Source: Sedimentisphaerales bacterium
GTDB lineage: Bacteria; Planctomycetota; Phycisphaerae; Sedimentisphaerales; UBA12454
NCBI GenBank assembly: GCA_016930635.1
Contig: JAFGGI010000010.1
Coordinates: 1 to 64,000 of the forward strand
Length of the DNA stretch: 64,000 nucleotides
Reading direction: 5' to 3'
The notes under the pieces are model-generated. The model worked only from the letters and a program-made list of their open reading frames with translations, did not search any database and was not told the DNA's origin. The position numbers and the translations under genes were made by a program. Positions 1-7,972 of the stretch are shown piece by piece. Position 1 is the first letter of the stretch. Each line of letters opens with the position of its first letter.

Positions 1-77
1 AGTTCAGAATGACAACGAGATTGCTTCGTCCACCTGAGGCGTCCTCGTAATAACAGTGATTGAAAAATAAATTGTTT

Positions 78-109
78 AAAAGGCCGGCCGAGAACGCCGG
101 CCTTTTTTT
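78..109. terminator. Rho-independent terminator
   Basis: A GC-rich inverted repeat (AAAGGCCGGC facing GCCGGCC, loop about 7 nt) is followed by seven T. On the plus strand it would end a transcript entering from left of the window. The rest of 1-246 shows no gene; 161-240 holds short palindromes such as ATCGCC-GAA-GGCGAT and GGCCTTTGGCC, the latter echoed at about 61140. Confidence 0.8.
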
Positions 110-246
110 ATTTTTGTTCACTATTAACTTGTAAAACAACAATCTGAAAACTTAAAACTAAAAGTCTAAAACTATGGAACGGCCTTTGGCCGGACATTTT
201 AAATCTCTATCGCCGAAGGCGATTCAACAGTTTTTAGTTTTAGGTT

Positions 247-984
247 TTAAATTTTTAAATTTATTTCAGCGTTTCGCCAGAGATAGTAAACAGGCCTGTC
301 GGTTAGTCTGCTGATAAGGTATTCTGTTCTGGTTAGACCATTGGGCAGGGTTCTTGCCCTTTTGCCATAGACCGTAAAAAATTCTTGTATCTGTTTTTCA
401 ATGAAGTCTTTTACCTTACCTTTGACGCTGTTTATTCTGCTGTGGGTCTTTTCAATATCGATAAGGTCATCCTCTTCTATACCGATAACGCTTAACGCCT
501 GGAGCATTTTTACATTTCCTGGATGTATCGGCCCTTCGAATTTTGTCATTGATGCCTTTTCAAAGAACGGATTTACCTTCCCCATTACAGCCAATGCTTC
601 TATATAAGGCATTTGTAATAGAGGCATTGTTTTTTTAACAAGTTCATACGCTAATCCAAGGTTTCTGTATCTCGGCTCGATGACAACACGGGATATCGTA
701 CGGATATTCCTGTTTACAAGCTGCATTGCTGATTCGCTGTTTAATTCATTGAACAGTCCCCCTGTCGCGACATTTCTCAATTGCACCCTGCAGGTTGGCA
801 TTGAATAAATTATTACACCTGCGATCGGGCTCATCCGGCTTCTCATTGGATGAGTGTCGATAATTTTATAAACTGCTGCTATCGGCCCTGTTTTACAGTC
901 GCGGTAGTGAAAACGGCTTAAAGGCTTATAGTCAGCAATTGTGCCTTCGACTATTTTGAGATATTTTTTAATTGTACAGTTCAT
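247..984 (-). CDS. GNAT-like acetyltransferase, partner of ABC ATPase
   Basis: This is probably an acetyltransferase of the GNAT fold, substrate unknown. The segment ISRVVIEPRYRNLGLA resembles the acetyl-CoA binding strand and loop (R/Q-x-x-G-x-A), about residues 97-112 from this start. The C-terminal third after that core is an extension of unknown role. It is the last gene of a three-gene minus-strand operon, 144 bp after the ABC ATPase. In COG2401 an ABC-type ATPase is fused to a predicted acetyltransferase; here the two halves appear as separate neighbouring genes, which supports the call. ATG at 984 was preferred over TTG at 996; neither has a clear Shine-Dalgarno. Fold confidence is moderate and function is unknown. 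Confidence 0.65.
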   Translation of the reverse strand: MNCTIKKYLKIVEGTIADYKPLSRFHYRDCKTGPIAAVYKIIDTHPMRSRMSPIAGVIIYSMPTCRVQLRNVATGGLFNELNSESAMQLVNRNIRTISRVVIEPRYRNLGLAYELVKKTMPLLQMPYIEALAVMGKVNPFFEKASMTKFEGPIHPGNVKMLQALSVIGIEEDDLIDIEKTHSRINSVKGKVKDFIEKQIQEFFTVYGKRARTLPNGLTRTEYLISRLTDRPVYYLWRNAEINLKI

Positions 985-1128
985 AAAAAAGTCCAAAATT
1001 TAAAACTTAAAATTAAAAATTAAGGTCTCTGCTTTCAGCAGAAAGATTTTTATTTAACAAGTTGCTTCGTTAAGTAATAAATATCATGCCGAAGGCATAC
1101 CACAGTTTTTAGTTTTTCATTTTCATTT

Positions 1129-1770
1129 TTAATTTTTATATATTATTTCAGTTTCACCTGCCAGGTGCTTGATAACTATTGCTTCAGGCAGCAAGTCGGC
1201 CAGCAAATCATCATGGGCACTTGCGAGTATGAATATCTTTCCTGTCTTGGTTGCGAATTTCCTGAGGTTATGACCGATAACTGCTGCAGTTACACGGTCA
1301 AGATTGGAGCAGAACTCATCTGCAAAGATAAATTGTTTGCCCCCTGCCAGTGCTTTTGCGATTTTGTAGCGGTATTTCTGGCCATCACTCAAAGTGGCCG
1401 GCGAATTCAAAACGCAAAAAACATCAGTCAAACCTGCATAGCTCAATGTTCTTAGCCTCTGGAGGAATCCGCCTTCGATACAGTCAATGCAGGTCTTATC
1501 GTTAGGCAAAGGTATGTCGTCTATATTGATTTTTTCATTGCTGTCCAGAAAATTGTAAAATTCTCTGAGCAGCACACTTTTGCCGCTGCCTGACGGGCCT
1601 GTGATATAGCAGATATCGCCAGGCGATAACTCAACATTGCATTTGTGTATTATGCGGTTATTTTTTAATCTCTGTATTGTAATCCCAAAGGCACGCATAC
1701 AGTCGGCAGCCTTTTCGGTTACGTCGAGATTCCAGTCGAATTTTTTCTCTGCTGTTAGTGTAGTAGTCAT
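1129..1770 (-). CDS. ABC-type ATPase (COG2401-like, no membrane domain)
   Basis: A soluble ATP-binding cassette protein of 213 residues. Walker A is GPSGSGKS (58-65), the signature is LSDGQ (127-131), Walker B is FIFADE (147-152) with catalytic Glu, and the H-loop His is at 186. The signature reads LSDGQ instead of the usual LSGGQ. No permease or binding protein is nearby, so a transport role is unlikely. The cassette resembles the ATPase half of COG2401. The ATG overlaps the stop of the upstream HTH gene by 4 nt (ATGA) and has a GAGGAAA ribosome site, so the two are translationally coupled. The cellular role of the family is not established. Confidence 0.85.
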   Translation of the reverse strand: MTTTLTAEKKFDWNLDVTEKAADCMRAFGITIQRLKNNRIIHKCNVELSPGDICYITGPSGSGKSVLLREFYNFLDSNEKINIDDIPLPNDKTCIDCIEGGFLQRLRTLSYAGLTDVFCVLNSPATLSDGQKYRYKIAKALAGGKQFIFADEFCSNLDRVTAAVIGHNLRKFATKTGKIFILASAHDDLLADLLPEAIVIKHLAGETEIIYKN

Positions 1771-2153
1771 GATTTCCTCATATGCCTGGTTATTTTTTTT
1801 ATTCTGTAACGTGACACGCCTGTTTTTTCTGAAATTGTTTTTATATTCATCCCGTTCAGGAAGTGTTCCTTGACGGTTTCTATTACTTTGCCCGGCAGGG
1901 CATTGGCTGGTGCGAAGGTGATGTGAAGTACGGCATTTTTAAGTCTCCTTGCAACGGTTGCTTCGTTGACACCTGCCATTTTAGCGATCGTCCTGTAATT
2001 CCTGACGCTCATAAACAGTTTTACAAGTGCTGTCTCTTCTGTGCTTAGCAGATACATTCTGTCTGAGTGGATTTCGAAAAGATACAACATTTGTGCTTTA
2101 CCGACACGGCGGTTTAATTCCGGGAATTCCTGCAGTTCTTGTTTTGAAAACAT
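1767..2153 (-). CDS. Double helix-turn-helix protein, putative regulator
   Basis: A 128-residue protein with two predicted helix-turn-helix segments, RTIAKMAGVNEATVARRL (about 54-71) and IKTISEKTGVSRYRIKKIT (about 104-122). Both look like DNA-binding recognition units, as in MarR/Lrp-type or sigma-like repressors. It is the first gene of the operon and is followed with a 4-nt overlap by the ABC ATPase, so it may regulate the cassette or act with it. The start is ATG with an AAGGAGG site upstream. No exact family was recognised. Confidence 0.7.
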   Translation of the reverse strand: MFSKQELQEFPELNRRVGKAQMLYLFEIHSDRMYLLSTEETALVKLFMSVRNYRTIAKMAGVNEATVARRLKNAVLHITFAPANALPGKVIETVKEHFLNGMNIKTISEKTGVSRYRIKKITRHMRKS

Positions 2154-2640
2154 TTTATGACCTCCTTATCAATTCCGGCCCTGGTCAAAAGGCTCCTAAC
2201 CAATTTTTTCACAAATCCGTTTTTCATACCCTCAACACCAGGTTGGGGGCTTTTGGTTTCGTACCTGCTGCTTATCCTCCTTCGCCAAGGCTCCATCGCA
2301 CTACGTGCTATGCAGGGCAGGGGCTCGCGGCTCTGTTGCGTCGCCATTCCGGCGACGGCTAAAATATCCTGCCGTCTGTCTTCGCGATGCTTCGATGCGA
2401 CAAATAATGGCAGGACTAACCGATCATTAATGTAAACTTGTCTGAAATTGTCGTTTTTTTGGGCTTTTTTTGTTGTATATTTATTTAACATATACGCATT
2501 TTAATAAGAAAGGCTCGCAAATCAAGGGAAAATTAAGAATTTTTTAAAAAAATTTATAAAGTTTTTTAAACACTTAACAAAAAAGGGGTTATGATACTGA
2601 AAATTTCGAGAAAAGTAGGGGTGGTGATCCGTTGGCAAAC
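2154..2640. other. Gene-free region, possible degraded or repeated sequence
   Basis: Open frames exist here on both strands, but none has convincing protein character. Positions 2270-2420 are GC-richer than their surroundings and contain short inverted repeats (for example CGTCGCC-ATTCC-GGCGACG). It reads like a dispersed intergenic repeat or relic sitting in the leader of the HTH operon. The last 20 bases before 2153 carry the AAGGAGG site of the HTH gene. Confidence 0.35.
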
Positions 2641-2648
2641 GGCAGTAA

Positions 2649-2753
2649 TTTACTGACAAGTGAGGGCTATTTACTGACAAGTAAGGGCTATTTACTGACA
2701 AGTAAGGCCTATTTGCTGATAAGTAAGGCCTATTTACCGACAAGTAAGGCTTA
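2649..2753. repeat. Tandem array, five 21-bp units with palindromic core
   Basis: Five direct copies of a 21-bp unit start at 2649, 2670, 2691, 2712 and 2733, with a decaying sixth copy. The core of the clean units is TTACT-GACA-AGTAA, a 5-bp inverted repeat with a 4-nt spacer. Copies differ at several positions. The 21-bp period equals two helical turns, and also seven codons. The array lies between the HTH operon and the Fic gene. Confidence 0.9.
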
Positions 2754-2773
2754 TTTGCTGATAGATGAGTTTG

Positions 2774-2990
2774 TTATTCCAGTTTTCGGCCAAAAATTGG
2801 AATAAGGCGGTTTGTTAATCCAGTCTCTTGGAATAAGAACAGGCCTTATTCCAAAAAAAGGCAAAAAATTGGAATAAAATTATTGTTATTCTAAAAAATA
2901 CCGATAAATTAGAATAGAGGCACTTGTTATTCTAATGTTGTTAGAATAGCGGGAAGTGTTATTCTAAAAATAGGACAAAAATTAGAATTA
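2774..2990. repeat. Six inverted-repeat units with covarying arms
   Basis: Six successive hyphenated palindromes precede the Fic gene. Units 1-3 use arms TTATTCCA / TGGAATAA (2774/2798, 2815/2829, 2846/2870; the second has TTAATCCA). Units 4-6 use TTATTCTA / TAGAATA-type arms (2886/2909, 2927/2941, 2959/2982). Spacers are 5-16 nt and A-rich. The C to T change in the left arm is matched by G to A in the right arm, so pairing is kept. The last unit ends 33 nt before the Fic start codon. Confidence 0.85.
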
Positions 2991-3022
2991 TGCAACTATA
3001 GTAATTTTGGAGGTAATCCATT

Positions 3023-4186
3023 TTGGCTAAAACTGATTCGAATAGAGCAGGCAGGTATATAAGTCAACCCGGCGGCTATAAGGCTTTTATCCCAAATCCA
3101 TTACCACCTGAACCGCCGATAGTGATGGATGAAGAAATTATCAGGATTTTATCATTGGCAGACCAGAATACCGGCAGGCTGGATGGCGCCTGTTATGCTG
3201 TGCCGGATACTCAATTGTTTATTAAAACAATTGCAAAAATGTATGTTCGCAGAGAAGCGGTTGACTCAAGCAAAATTGAAGGTACACGAGCTTCGCTGAT
3301 AGACGCCCTTGAGCTTGAGGCTGGTTTGCCGATAAGCAGCGGTTCTACCGATGCAGATGAAATAAGAAATTACATTGAAGCAATGAATTATGGCTTAAAG
3401 CGGCTGGAAGAATTGCCATTGTCTCTGCGTTTGTTAAGAGAGATTCATAAGAAGTTATTGTTTGGAGTTCGCGGCCAGAACAGATCACCGGGGCAATTCA
3501 GGAAAAGTCAAAATTGGATAGGTCCGCCGGGAAGTATGATCAATACTGCGACATATGTTCCCCCGCCTGTGGGCCAAATGAATGAAGCGCTTGATGCTTT
3601 TGAGAAATTTTTGCACAGGGCAGATGATATTCCTGTATTGATAAAGATAGGTTTATTGCATGCTCAATTTGAGATTATCCATCCATTCCTTGACGGTAAT
3701 GGCAGAATAGGCAGATTGCTGATAACTCTATTTTTGTGCCAGCAGAAAATTTTAGCACAGCCATTGTTATATTTATCTAAAATCCTGTCGCAAAGTCGGC
3801 AGGAATACTATGACTTATTGTTACAGGTAAGCAAAAACGGCAACTGGGAACAATGGCTGAAGTTTTATTTGAGGTCAGTTATTATAGCTGCCTCTGATGC
3901 TTCAGAGAAAATCAGGGAGATTGTTAGCTTACGAAGTCGACATCGTCAATTGATAATAGACAGCATGCAGGGGCGTGCAAAATCTGCACTTATTGTATTG
4001 GAAAATCTTTTTAGTCAGCCGTTGGTTTCAATTGGAAAAGTTATGGAATTGCTTGACGTGTCAAATCAAACCGCCAATAACCTGGTAAGTGATTTTGTTG
4101 AGATGGGCATATTGAAGGAAACCACCGGCAAAAAACGCAATCGCATCTATATGTACAGCGACTATGTGCAGATGTTTATGGATTGA
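3023..4186 (+). CDS. Fic family protein (class II, putative AMPylator)
   Basis: Fic enzymes usually transfer AMP from ATP to a target hydroxyl group. The complete motif HPFLDGNGRIGR lies at 220-231, with catalytic His220. An N-terminal inhibitory motif of the [ST]xxxE[GN] type, SSKIEG, lies at 82-87, which places it in the autoinhibited class II. A winged-helix-like C-terminus (VMELLDVSNQTANNLV) may bind DNA, as in many stand-alone Fic proteins of about 370-390 residues. The start is TTG, chosen because a strong GGAGGT site sits 8 nt upstream. The gene is preceded by two palindromic repeat arrays. The target protein cannot be told from sequence. Confidence 0.93.
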   Translation: MAKTDSNRAGRYISQPGGYKAFIPNPLPPEPPIVMDEEIIRILSLADQNTGRLDGACYAVPDTQLFIKTIAKMYVRREAVDSSKIEGTRASLIDALELEAGLPISSGSTDADEIRNYIEAMNYGLKRLEELPLSLRLLREIHKKLLFGVRGQNRSPGQFRKSQNWIGPPGSMINTATYVPPPVGQMNEALDAFEKFLHRADDIPVLIKIGLLHAQFEIIHPFLDGNGRIGRLLITLFLCQQKILAQPLLYLSKILSQSRQEYYDLLLQVSKNGNWEQWLKFYLRSVIIAASDASEKIREIVSLRSRHRQLIIDSMQGRAKSALIVLENLFSQPLVSIGKVMELLDVSNQTANNLVSDFVEMGILKETTGKKRNRIYMYSDYVQMFMD

Positions 4187-4257
4187 CAATTGTATTATGG
4201 GCGATATTCTGGTATTCTTATGGCGGCTGGAGGCAGCTAATCTTTGGAGAGGCGGTT

Positions 4258-4629
4258 ATGGTGATAAACTTTTATGCAGGATGGATAGGAGTTTTGTGCG
4301 GCTGTATCGCGGGAGCAATGCAGGGACTCTTTTTTGGTGGTGAAGACTGGCTTGGGGGATATAGTTCCTGGTCCAGACGGATGCTCAGGCTGGGACACAT
4401 ATCGTTTTTTGGTATCGGCTTTATCAATATCCTTTTTGCGCTAAGTGTTCAGGCTCTTGCGACAGAGGATATTTGGCTAAGTCCTCTTTTGCTTTTTGTC
4501 GGTGCTGTTACTATGCCGATTTTATGTTATCTGTCTGCCTTTAAAAAAATATTCAGGCATTTGTTCTTTATCCCGACGCTGTCGGTAATCGTTGCGTTAG
4601 TGTGGTATATTTGGAGGATATTTCAATAA
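4258..4629 (+). CDS. Small membrane protein, unknown function
   Basis: A protein of 123 residues with about four hydrophobic segments and a glycine-rich stretch near the N-terminus. The ATG at 4258 has a GGAGAGG site. An upstream in-frame TTG would overlap the Fic gene and is less likely. The stop codon overlaps the next start by one base (TAATG), so it is translationally coupled to the radical SAM gene. No family was recognised; it may be a membrane partner of the radical SAM enzyme. Confidence 0.7.
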   Translation: MVINFYAGWIGVLCGCIAGAMQGLFFGGEDWLGGYSSWSRRMLRLGHISFFGIGFINILFALSVQALATEDIWLSPLLLFVGAVTMPILCYLSAFKKIFRHLFFIPTLSVIVALVWYIWRIFQ

Positions 4630-5930
4630 TGAAAATAGGATTGATAGCATTGAGCGGTATAAGGGTTTGTGATACTGAATTACTTCAAATGGGTTTGACA
4701 CTGCCGGGCTTTGTTGAGCGGAGCAAGACGATAGCTTCACTTCCGAGTCTGGGACTTTTGACACTGGCAGGGATAACGCCGAAAGAGCATCAAGTCTCTT
4801 ATATTGAAATGCCCGCACCTGCTCAGGTTGAAGATCTGCCGGGCGATTTTGATATGGTGGCGTTATCCAGCTACAGTGCACAGATAAATGAGGCTTATGA
4901 ATTAGCCCAGCGGTATAGAAAGATGAATATTCCGGTGGTTATAGGCGGGCCTCATGTAACGGCGGTGCCAGATGAGGCGGCAGGGCATTGTGATGCGGTA
5001 GCTGTCGGTGAGGGAGAGGTAATATGGCAGGAAATATTGGATGACTGCCAAAATGACGGGCTCAAGGGGATTTATGACTCTAGGCGGTATGATTACAGTC
5101 TTGCAGATGCCCCGATGCCTGCGTTTGAACTGCTGGATATATCCAAATATAACCGCCTGACCGTTCAAACCAGCAGGGGATGTCCGCATCGCTGTGATTT
5201 TTGTGCCAGTTCAGTTATGTTAACCGAGAAATATAAGCAAAAGCCGGTTGAGAAGGTTCTGGCCGAGGTGCACAGAATAATGGAAATATGGAAGCATCCT
5301 TTTATAGAATTTGCCGATGATAATACCTTTGTGAACAAAAGCTACTGGAAGGAGCTGCTCGGTGAATTGAAAAGTGAAAAGATTAAGTGGTTTACAGAGA
5401 CAGATATATCTGTTGCTGATGACGATGAGCTTTTGAGCCTTATGAGGCAAAGCGGCTGTGCACAGGTTTTAATAGGATTGGAAAGCCCGGTTAAAGCGGG
5501 GCTTGACGGACTTGATATACGGAACAACTGGAAGTTTAAAAAGTTTTCAGAGTATAAAGATGCGATAAAGAATATCCAGTCACACGGGGTCAGTGTCAAT
5601 GGCTGTTTTGTTATAGGTCTGGACGGACATACACAGGAAATATTTGACCAGGTTTTTGATTTTGTAAAAGAATCTGAGCTTTATGAAGTTCAGATCACTA
5701 TATTAACACCTTTTCCGGGTACGCCGCTGTATGAGAGGTTGAAAAGTGAGAACAGACTGCTCCAGCCGCAGGGATGGGAAAAGTGTACGTTGTTCGATTT
5801 GAATTTTCAGCCTTCGCATATGAGCTGTGAGGAATTGACAGATGGGTTTAAGGAACTTACCAGCAGACTTTACAATGATGAATTTACCAAATGGCGAAGG
5901 AGTAATTTCAAAAAATATCTGCGGAATTAA
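4629..5930 (+). CDS. B12-binding domain radical SAM protein
   Basis: A radical S-adenosylmethionine enzyme of 433 residues. The iron-sulfur motif CPHRCDFC gives Cys185, Cys189 and Cys192. The N-terminal 140 residues look like a cobalamin-binding Rossmann fold, including VVIGGPHVT and an AVGEGE segment typical of the B12-binding radical SAM group (BchE/HpnP-like). The downstream TIM-barrel part contains FADDNTF and a GLDG loop. The ATG at 4629 was chosen for its GGAGGA site and one-base overlap with the preceding stop. The substrate is unknown; related enzymes modify lipids, tetrapyrroles or natural products. Confidence 0.9.
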   Translation: MKIGLIALSGIRVCDTELLQMGLTLPGFVERSKTIASLPSLGLLTLAGITPKEHQVSYIEMPAPAQVEDLPGDFDMVALSSYSAQINEAYELAQRYRKMNIPVVIGGPHVTAVPDEAAGHCDAVAVGEGEVIWQEILDDCQNDGLKGIYDSRRYDYSLADAPMPAFELLDISKYNRLTVQTSRGCPHRCDFCASSVMLTEKYKQKPVEKVLAEVHRIMEIWKHPFIEFADDNTFVNKSYWKELLGELKSEKIKWFTETDISVADDDELLSLMRQSGCAQVLIGLESPVKAGLDGLDIRNNWKFKKFSEYKDAIKNIQSHGVSVNGCFVIGLDGHTQEIFDQVFDFVKESELYEVQITILTPFPGTPLYERLKSENRLLQPQGWEKCTLFDLNFQPSHMSCEELTDGFKELTSRLYNDEFTKWRRSNFKKYLRN

Positions 5931-5956
5931 ATGTTCAAAAATGAAAGGAGTCTAAA

Positions 5957-6349
5957 ATGAAAAATACAAAACCCATCTCGATATTTTTCATAATAGCAGC
6001 ACTGTATGATGGTGTACTTGGGGTCGCATTTCTGACCGCTGGAGGCAGACTTTTTGATTTGGCAAAAGTTACTCCGCCAAATCATATGGGATATATTCAT
6101 TTTCCCGCTGCGCTGCTGATTGTTTTTGCCATAATGTTTTTAATGATTGCTGCTGATCCGAAGAAGAACAGGCAGTTGATACCATACGGCATACTTTTAA
6201 AATTGTCATATTGCTCGGTCGTGTTTTTTCACTGGTTCAAAACAGACATTCCGCATATATGGAAACCTTTTGCCTTTATAGACATCGTTTTTATGGTGGT
6301 ATTTATTGCGGTGTTTGTGCTTTTAGCCGACAAACAGGAATCTATCTGA
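5957..6349 (+). CDS. Four-helix membrane protein, unknown
   Basis: A 130-residue protein that is almost entirely hydrophobic, with four predicted membrane segments (about 8-27, 45-65, 77-95 and 104-124). It follows the radical SAM gene by 26 bp with an AAAGGAG site, so it probably belongs to the same transcript. No family was recognised with certainty. Confidence 0.7.
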   Translation: MKNTKPISIFFIIAALYDGVLGVAFLTAGGRLFDLAKVTPPNHMGYIHFPAALLIVFAIMFLMIAADPKKNRQLIPYGILLKLSYCSVVFFHWFKTDIPHIWKPFAFIDIVFMVVFIAVFVLLADKQESI

Positions 6350-6383
6350 TTGGATGGCTTTAATTTTAGTAAGGAGACTTGAA

Positions 6384-6656
6384 ATGAAACTTAATGTAAG
6401 GGCGTTTTCATTGACGTTTGGGTTATTCTGGGGTTTTGGACTTTTTCTTTTGACCTGGTGGATAATAGCCTTTGAAGGTGCCTCGAGTGATCCTGTCTTT
6501 ATCAGCAGGTGCTATCGCGGCTACAGTATCACGCCGATCGGTTCTATAATCGGGCTTGTCTGGGCCTTTTTCGATGGCGCCATCGGCGGGGCGATATTTG
6601 CCTGGCTGTACAATCTTATCATCAGCAAATGCCCAAAATGCTCCGCTGAGAGCTAA
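6384..6656 (+). CDS. Small membrane protein, holin-like annotation group
   Basis: About 90 residues with two membrane segments (about 8-28 and 52-76) joined by a short loop, ending in a charged tail with KCPKC. The pattern resembles small bacterial proteins sometimes labelled phage holin, but no phage gene is nearby, so that name should not be read as function. The ATG at 6384 was chosen because AAGGAG lies 8 nt upstream; the longer frame from 6354 lacks such a site. Confidence 0.6.
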   Translation: MKLNVRAFSLTFGLFWGFGLFLLTWWIIAFEGASSDPVFISRCYRGYSITPIGSIIGLVWAFFDGAIGGAIFAWLYNLIISKCPKCSAES

Positions 6657-6699
6657 AAACCCTGTTTAAAGCTTGAAAATAGCGTTTTCGATGGTATGT

Positions 6700-6744
6700 C
6701 TGGGCAGAAAATCCAAATTTTCCTTGATTTTCTATATTTCCCAG
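6700..6744 (+). other. Long imperfect hairpin in leader of exported protein
   Basis: CTGGG at 6700 pairs with CCCAG at 6740, and AGAAAATC at 6706 pairs with GATTTTCT further in, with an asymmetric bulge. There is no T-run, so it is not a standard terminator. It lies 70 bp upstream of the PEP-CTERM gene and may be a regulatory leader structure. Confidence 0.35.
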
Positions 6745-6814
6745 CTTACTATTATCGGACGTAGGTTATCAGGAAGAAGATTACTGTGAGAGCATTCTTT
6801 TAAGGAGAAGAGTA

Positions 6815-7930
6815 ATGAAAAGACAAATCATACTATTTATTGCTATCGTTATACTTTTTGCCAATGGTGCCTTTGCGGGCAGGACGTGGTTTTACAATCA
6901 GGTCACTGATTCTGAAGGTATACCTATTGGCGGATTCAGCAGTACTGCCATTGGTATGAGAAGCGGCGGTACCTGGCCGGTGGTTGCCTATACCAATGGT
7001 GTAAATAACGGTGTTGGTGTAATGCTGCCCGGCAGTTGGACCCATTCGACGGGTGGACTGGATGGGCTTTATATTGACGGAGCTACCGCCCCTGACGGTA
7101 CAGTTGCTTTTGCTGATGACCAGGGTAATATCAAAATGCTCAGTCCTTACGGTTTTTCCAGCGCATCGTATGCAGGTGAGGTGCAGGACTACAGGCCGTC
7201 GGTTGCATTCAACAGCGACAGTACTCCTGCCGTTTTGCATAACGATTATGGCGGCGATCAACTGTATATCACGATGAAGTCAGGGCCTCTCTGGCATACC
7301 ACCGCAGTAATGGATGGTGCAGTACCGGTTTCATCTGACAGATTCGCACTGGATTTTGATTCGTACAATCAGGCTAATATAGCTTTTACCCAGAGCAATC
7401 GTCTTGCATACGGCACAAAAGGAGTTACAACCGGCGGACAGTGGCAGTTCAGCGATCCTCTCAACGGCCCGGTAGTACTCGGAGAGCTTGATATGACAAT
7501 TGCCAGCGATGATGTACCTTATGTAGCCTATAGTGACATCGGCTCTTTGATGGGCGGTGTTTATGATGTGCACAGCGATTCCTGGATGACAAACTTGATT
7601 GATACACTTGCGGCTGATAACTTTTCTATCGCTGCAGATTCCACCGGCGGTGTCGGTATCGCTTATGTAGCGGATGTTACAGGAGATGAGATGTTGAGCT
7701 TTGTTTATAATGACGGTATCACCGGCTGGTCGGCTCCTGAAAGACTTATACTGGCTAATGAATATTGTTCGGTAGGCCTGGTCTTTGATTCTGAAAATAA
7801 CCCGGTAATCTCTTATCTTGATGAGATGGGAGGACTGTATATAGCTTACGACCCTGTTGTAGTACCTGAGCCTGCTACACTGGCTTTGTTTACTTTAGCA
7901 CTTGGGCTTATAAGGCGCAGATCCCATTAG
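6815..7930 (+). CDS. Exported repeat protein with PEP-CTERM sorting signal
   Basis: A 371-residue exported protein. The N-terminus is a signal peptide (MKRQII...FANGAFAG). The C-terminus is a PEP-CTERM tripartite signal: VPEPA, then a hydrophobic stretch LALFTLALGLI, then RRR, expected to be processed by an exosortase. The body repeats blocks of about 45 residues around D-x-x-P-x-V-A-Y, suggestive of a beta-propeller. It is followed 42 bp later by a paralogue with a different C-terminal module. Likely cell-surface or matrix; the ligand is unknown. Confidence 0.85.
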   Translation: MKRQIILFIAIVILFANGAFAGRTWFYNQVTDSEGIPIGGFSSTAIGMRSGGTWPVVAYTNGVNNGVGVMLPGSWTHSTGGLDGLYIDGATAPDGTVAFADDQGNIKMLSPYGFSSASYAGEVQDYRPSVAFNSDSTPAVLHNDYGGDQLYITMKSGPLWHTTAVMDGAVPVSSDRFALDFDSYNQANIAFTQSNRLAYGTKGVTTGGQWQFSDPLNGPVVLGELDMTIASDDVPYVAYSDIGSLMGGVYDVHSDSWMTNLIDTLAADNFSIAADSTGGVGIAYVADVTGDEMLSFVYNDGITGWSAPERLILANEYCSVGLVFDSENNPVISYLDEMGGLYIAYDPVVVPEPATLALFTLALGLIRRRSH

Positions 7931-7972
7931 AAATTATTTCTAACGGGACAAGTAATAACTAAAGGTGAGAAG

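Noticed and set aside
2114-2491. Minus-strand gene of 125 residues upstream of the HTH gene
   Set aside because: Overlaps the HTH gene start, lacks a ribosome site and has no protein-like pattern; frames are open on both strands because of local GC content.
2522-2743. Minus-strand frame with repeated SVNSPYL heptapeptides
   Set aside because: It is the translation of the 21-bp tandem array; no ribosome site, and the non-repeat part is low complexity.
2649-2753. CRISPR array
   Set aside because: Units are directly adjacent with no spacers, and no cas genes are in the window. The same holds for 23022-23220.
6384-6656. Prophage, based on the holin-like small protein
   Set aside because: No capsid, terminase, integrase or lysis genes nearby; two-helix proteins of this type occur outside phages.
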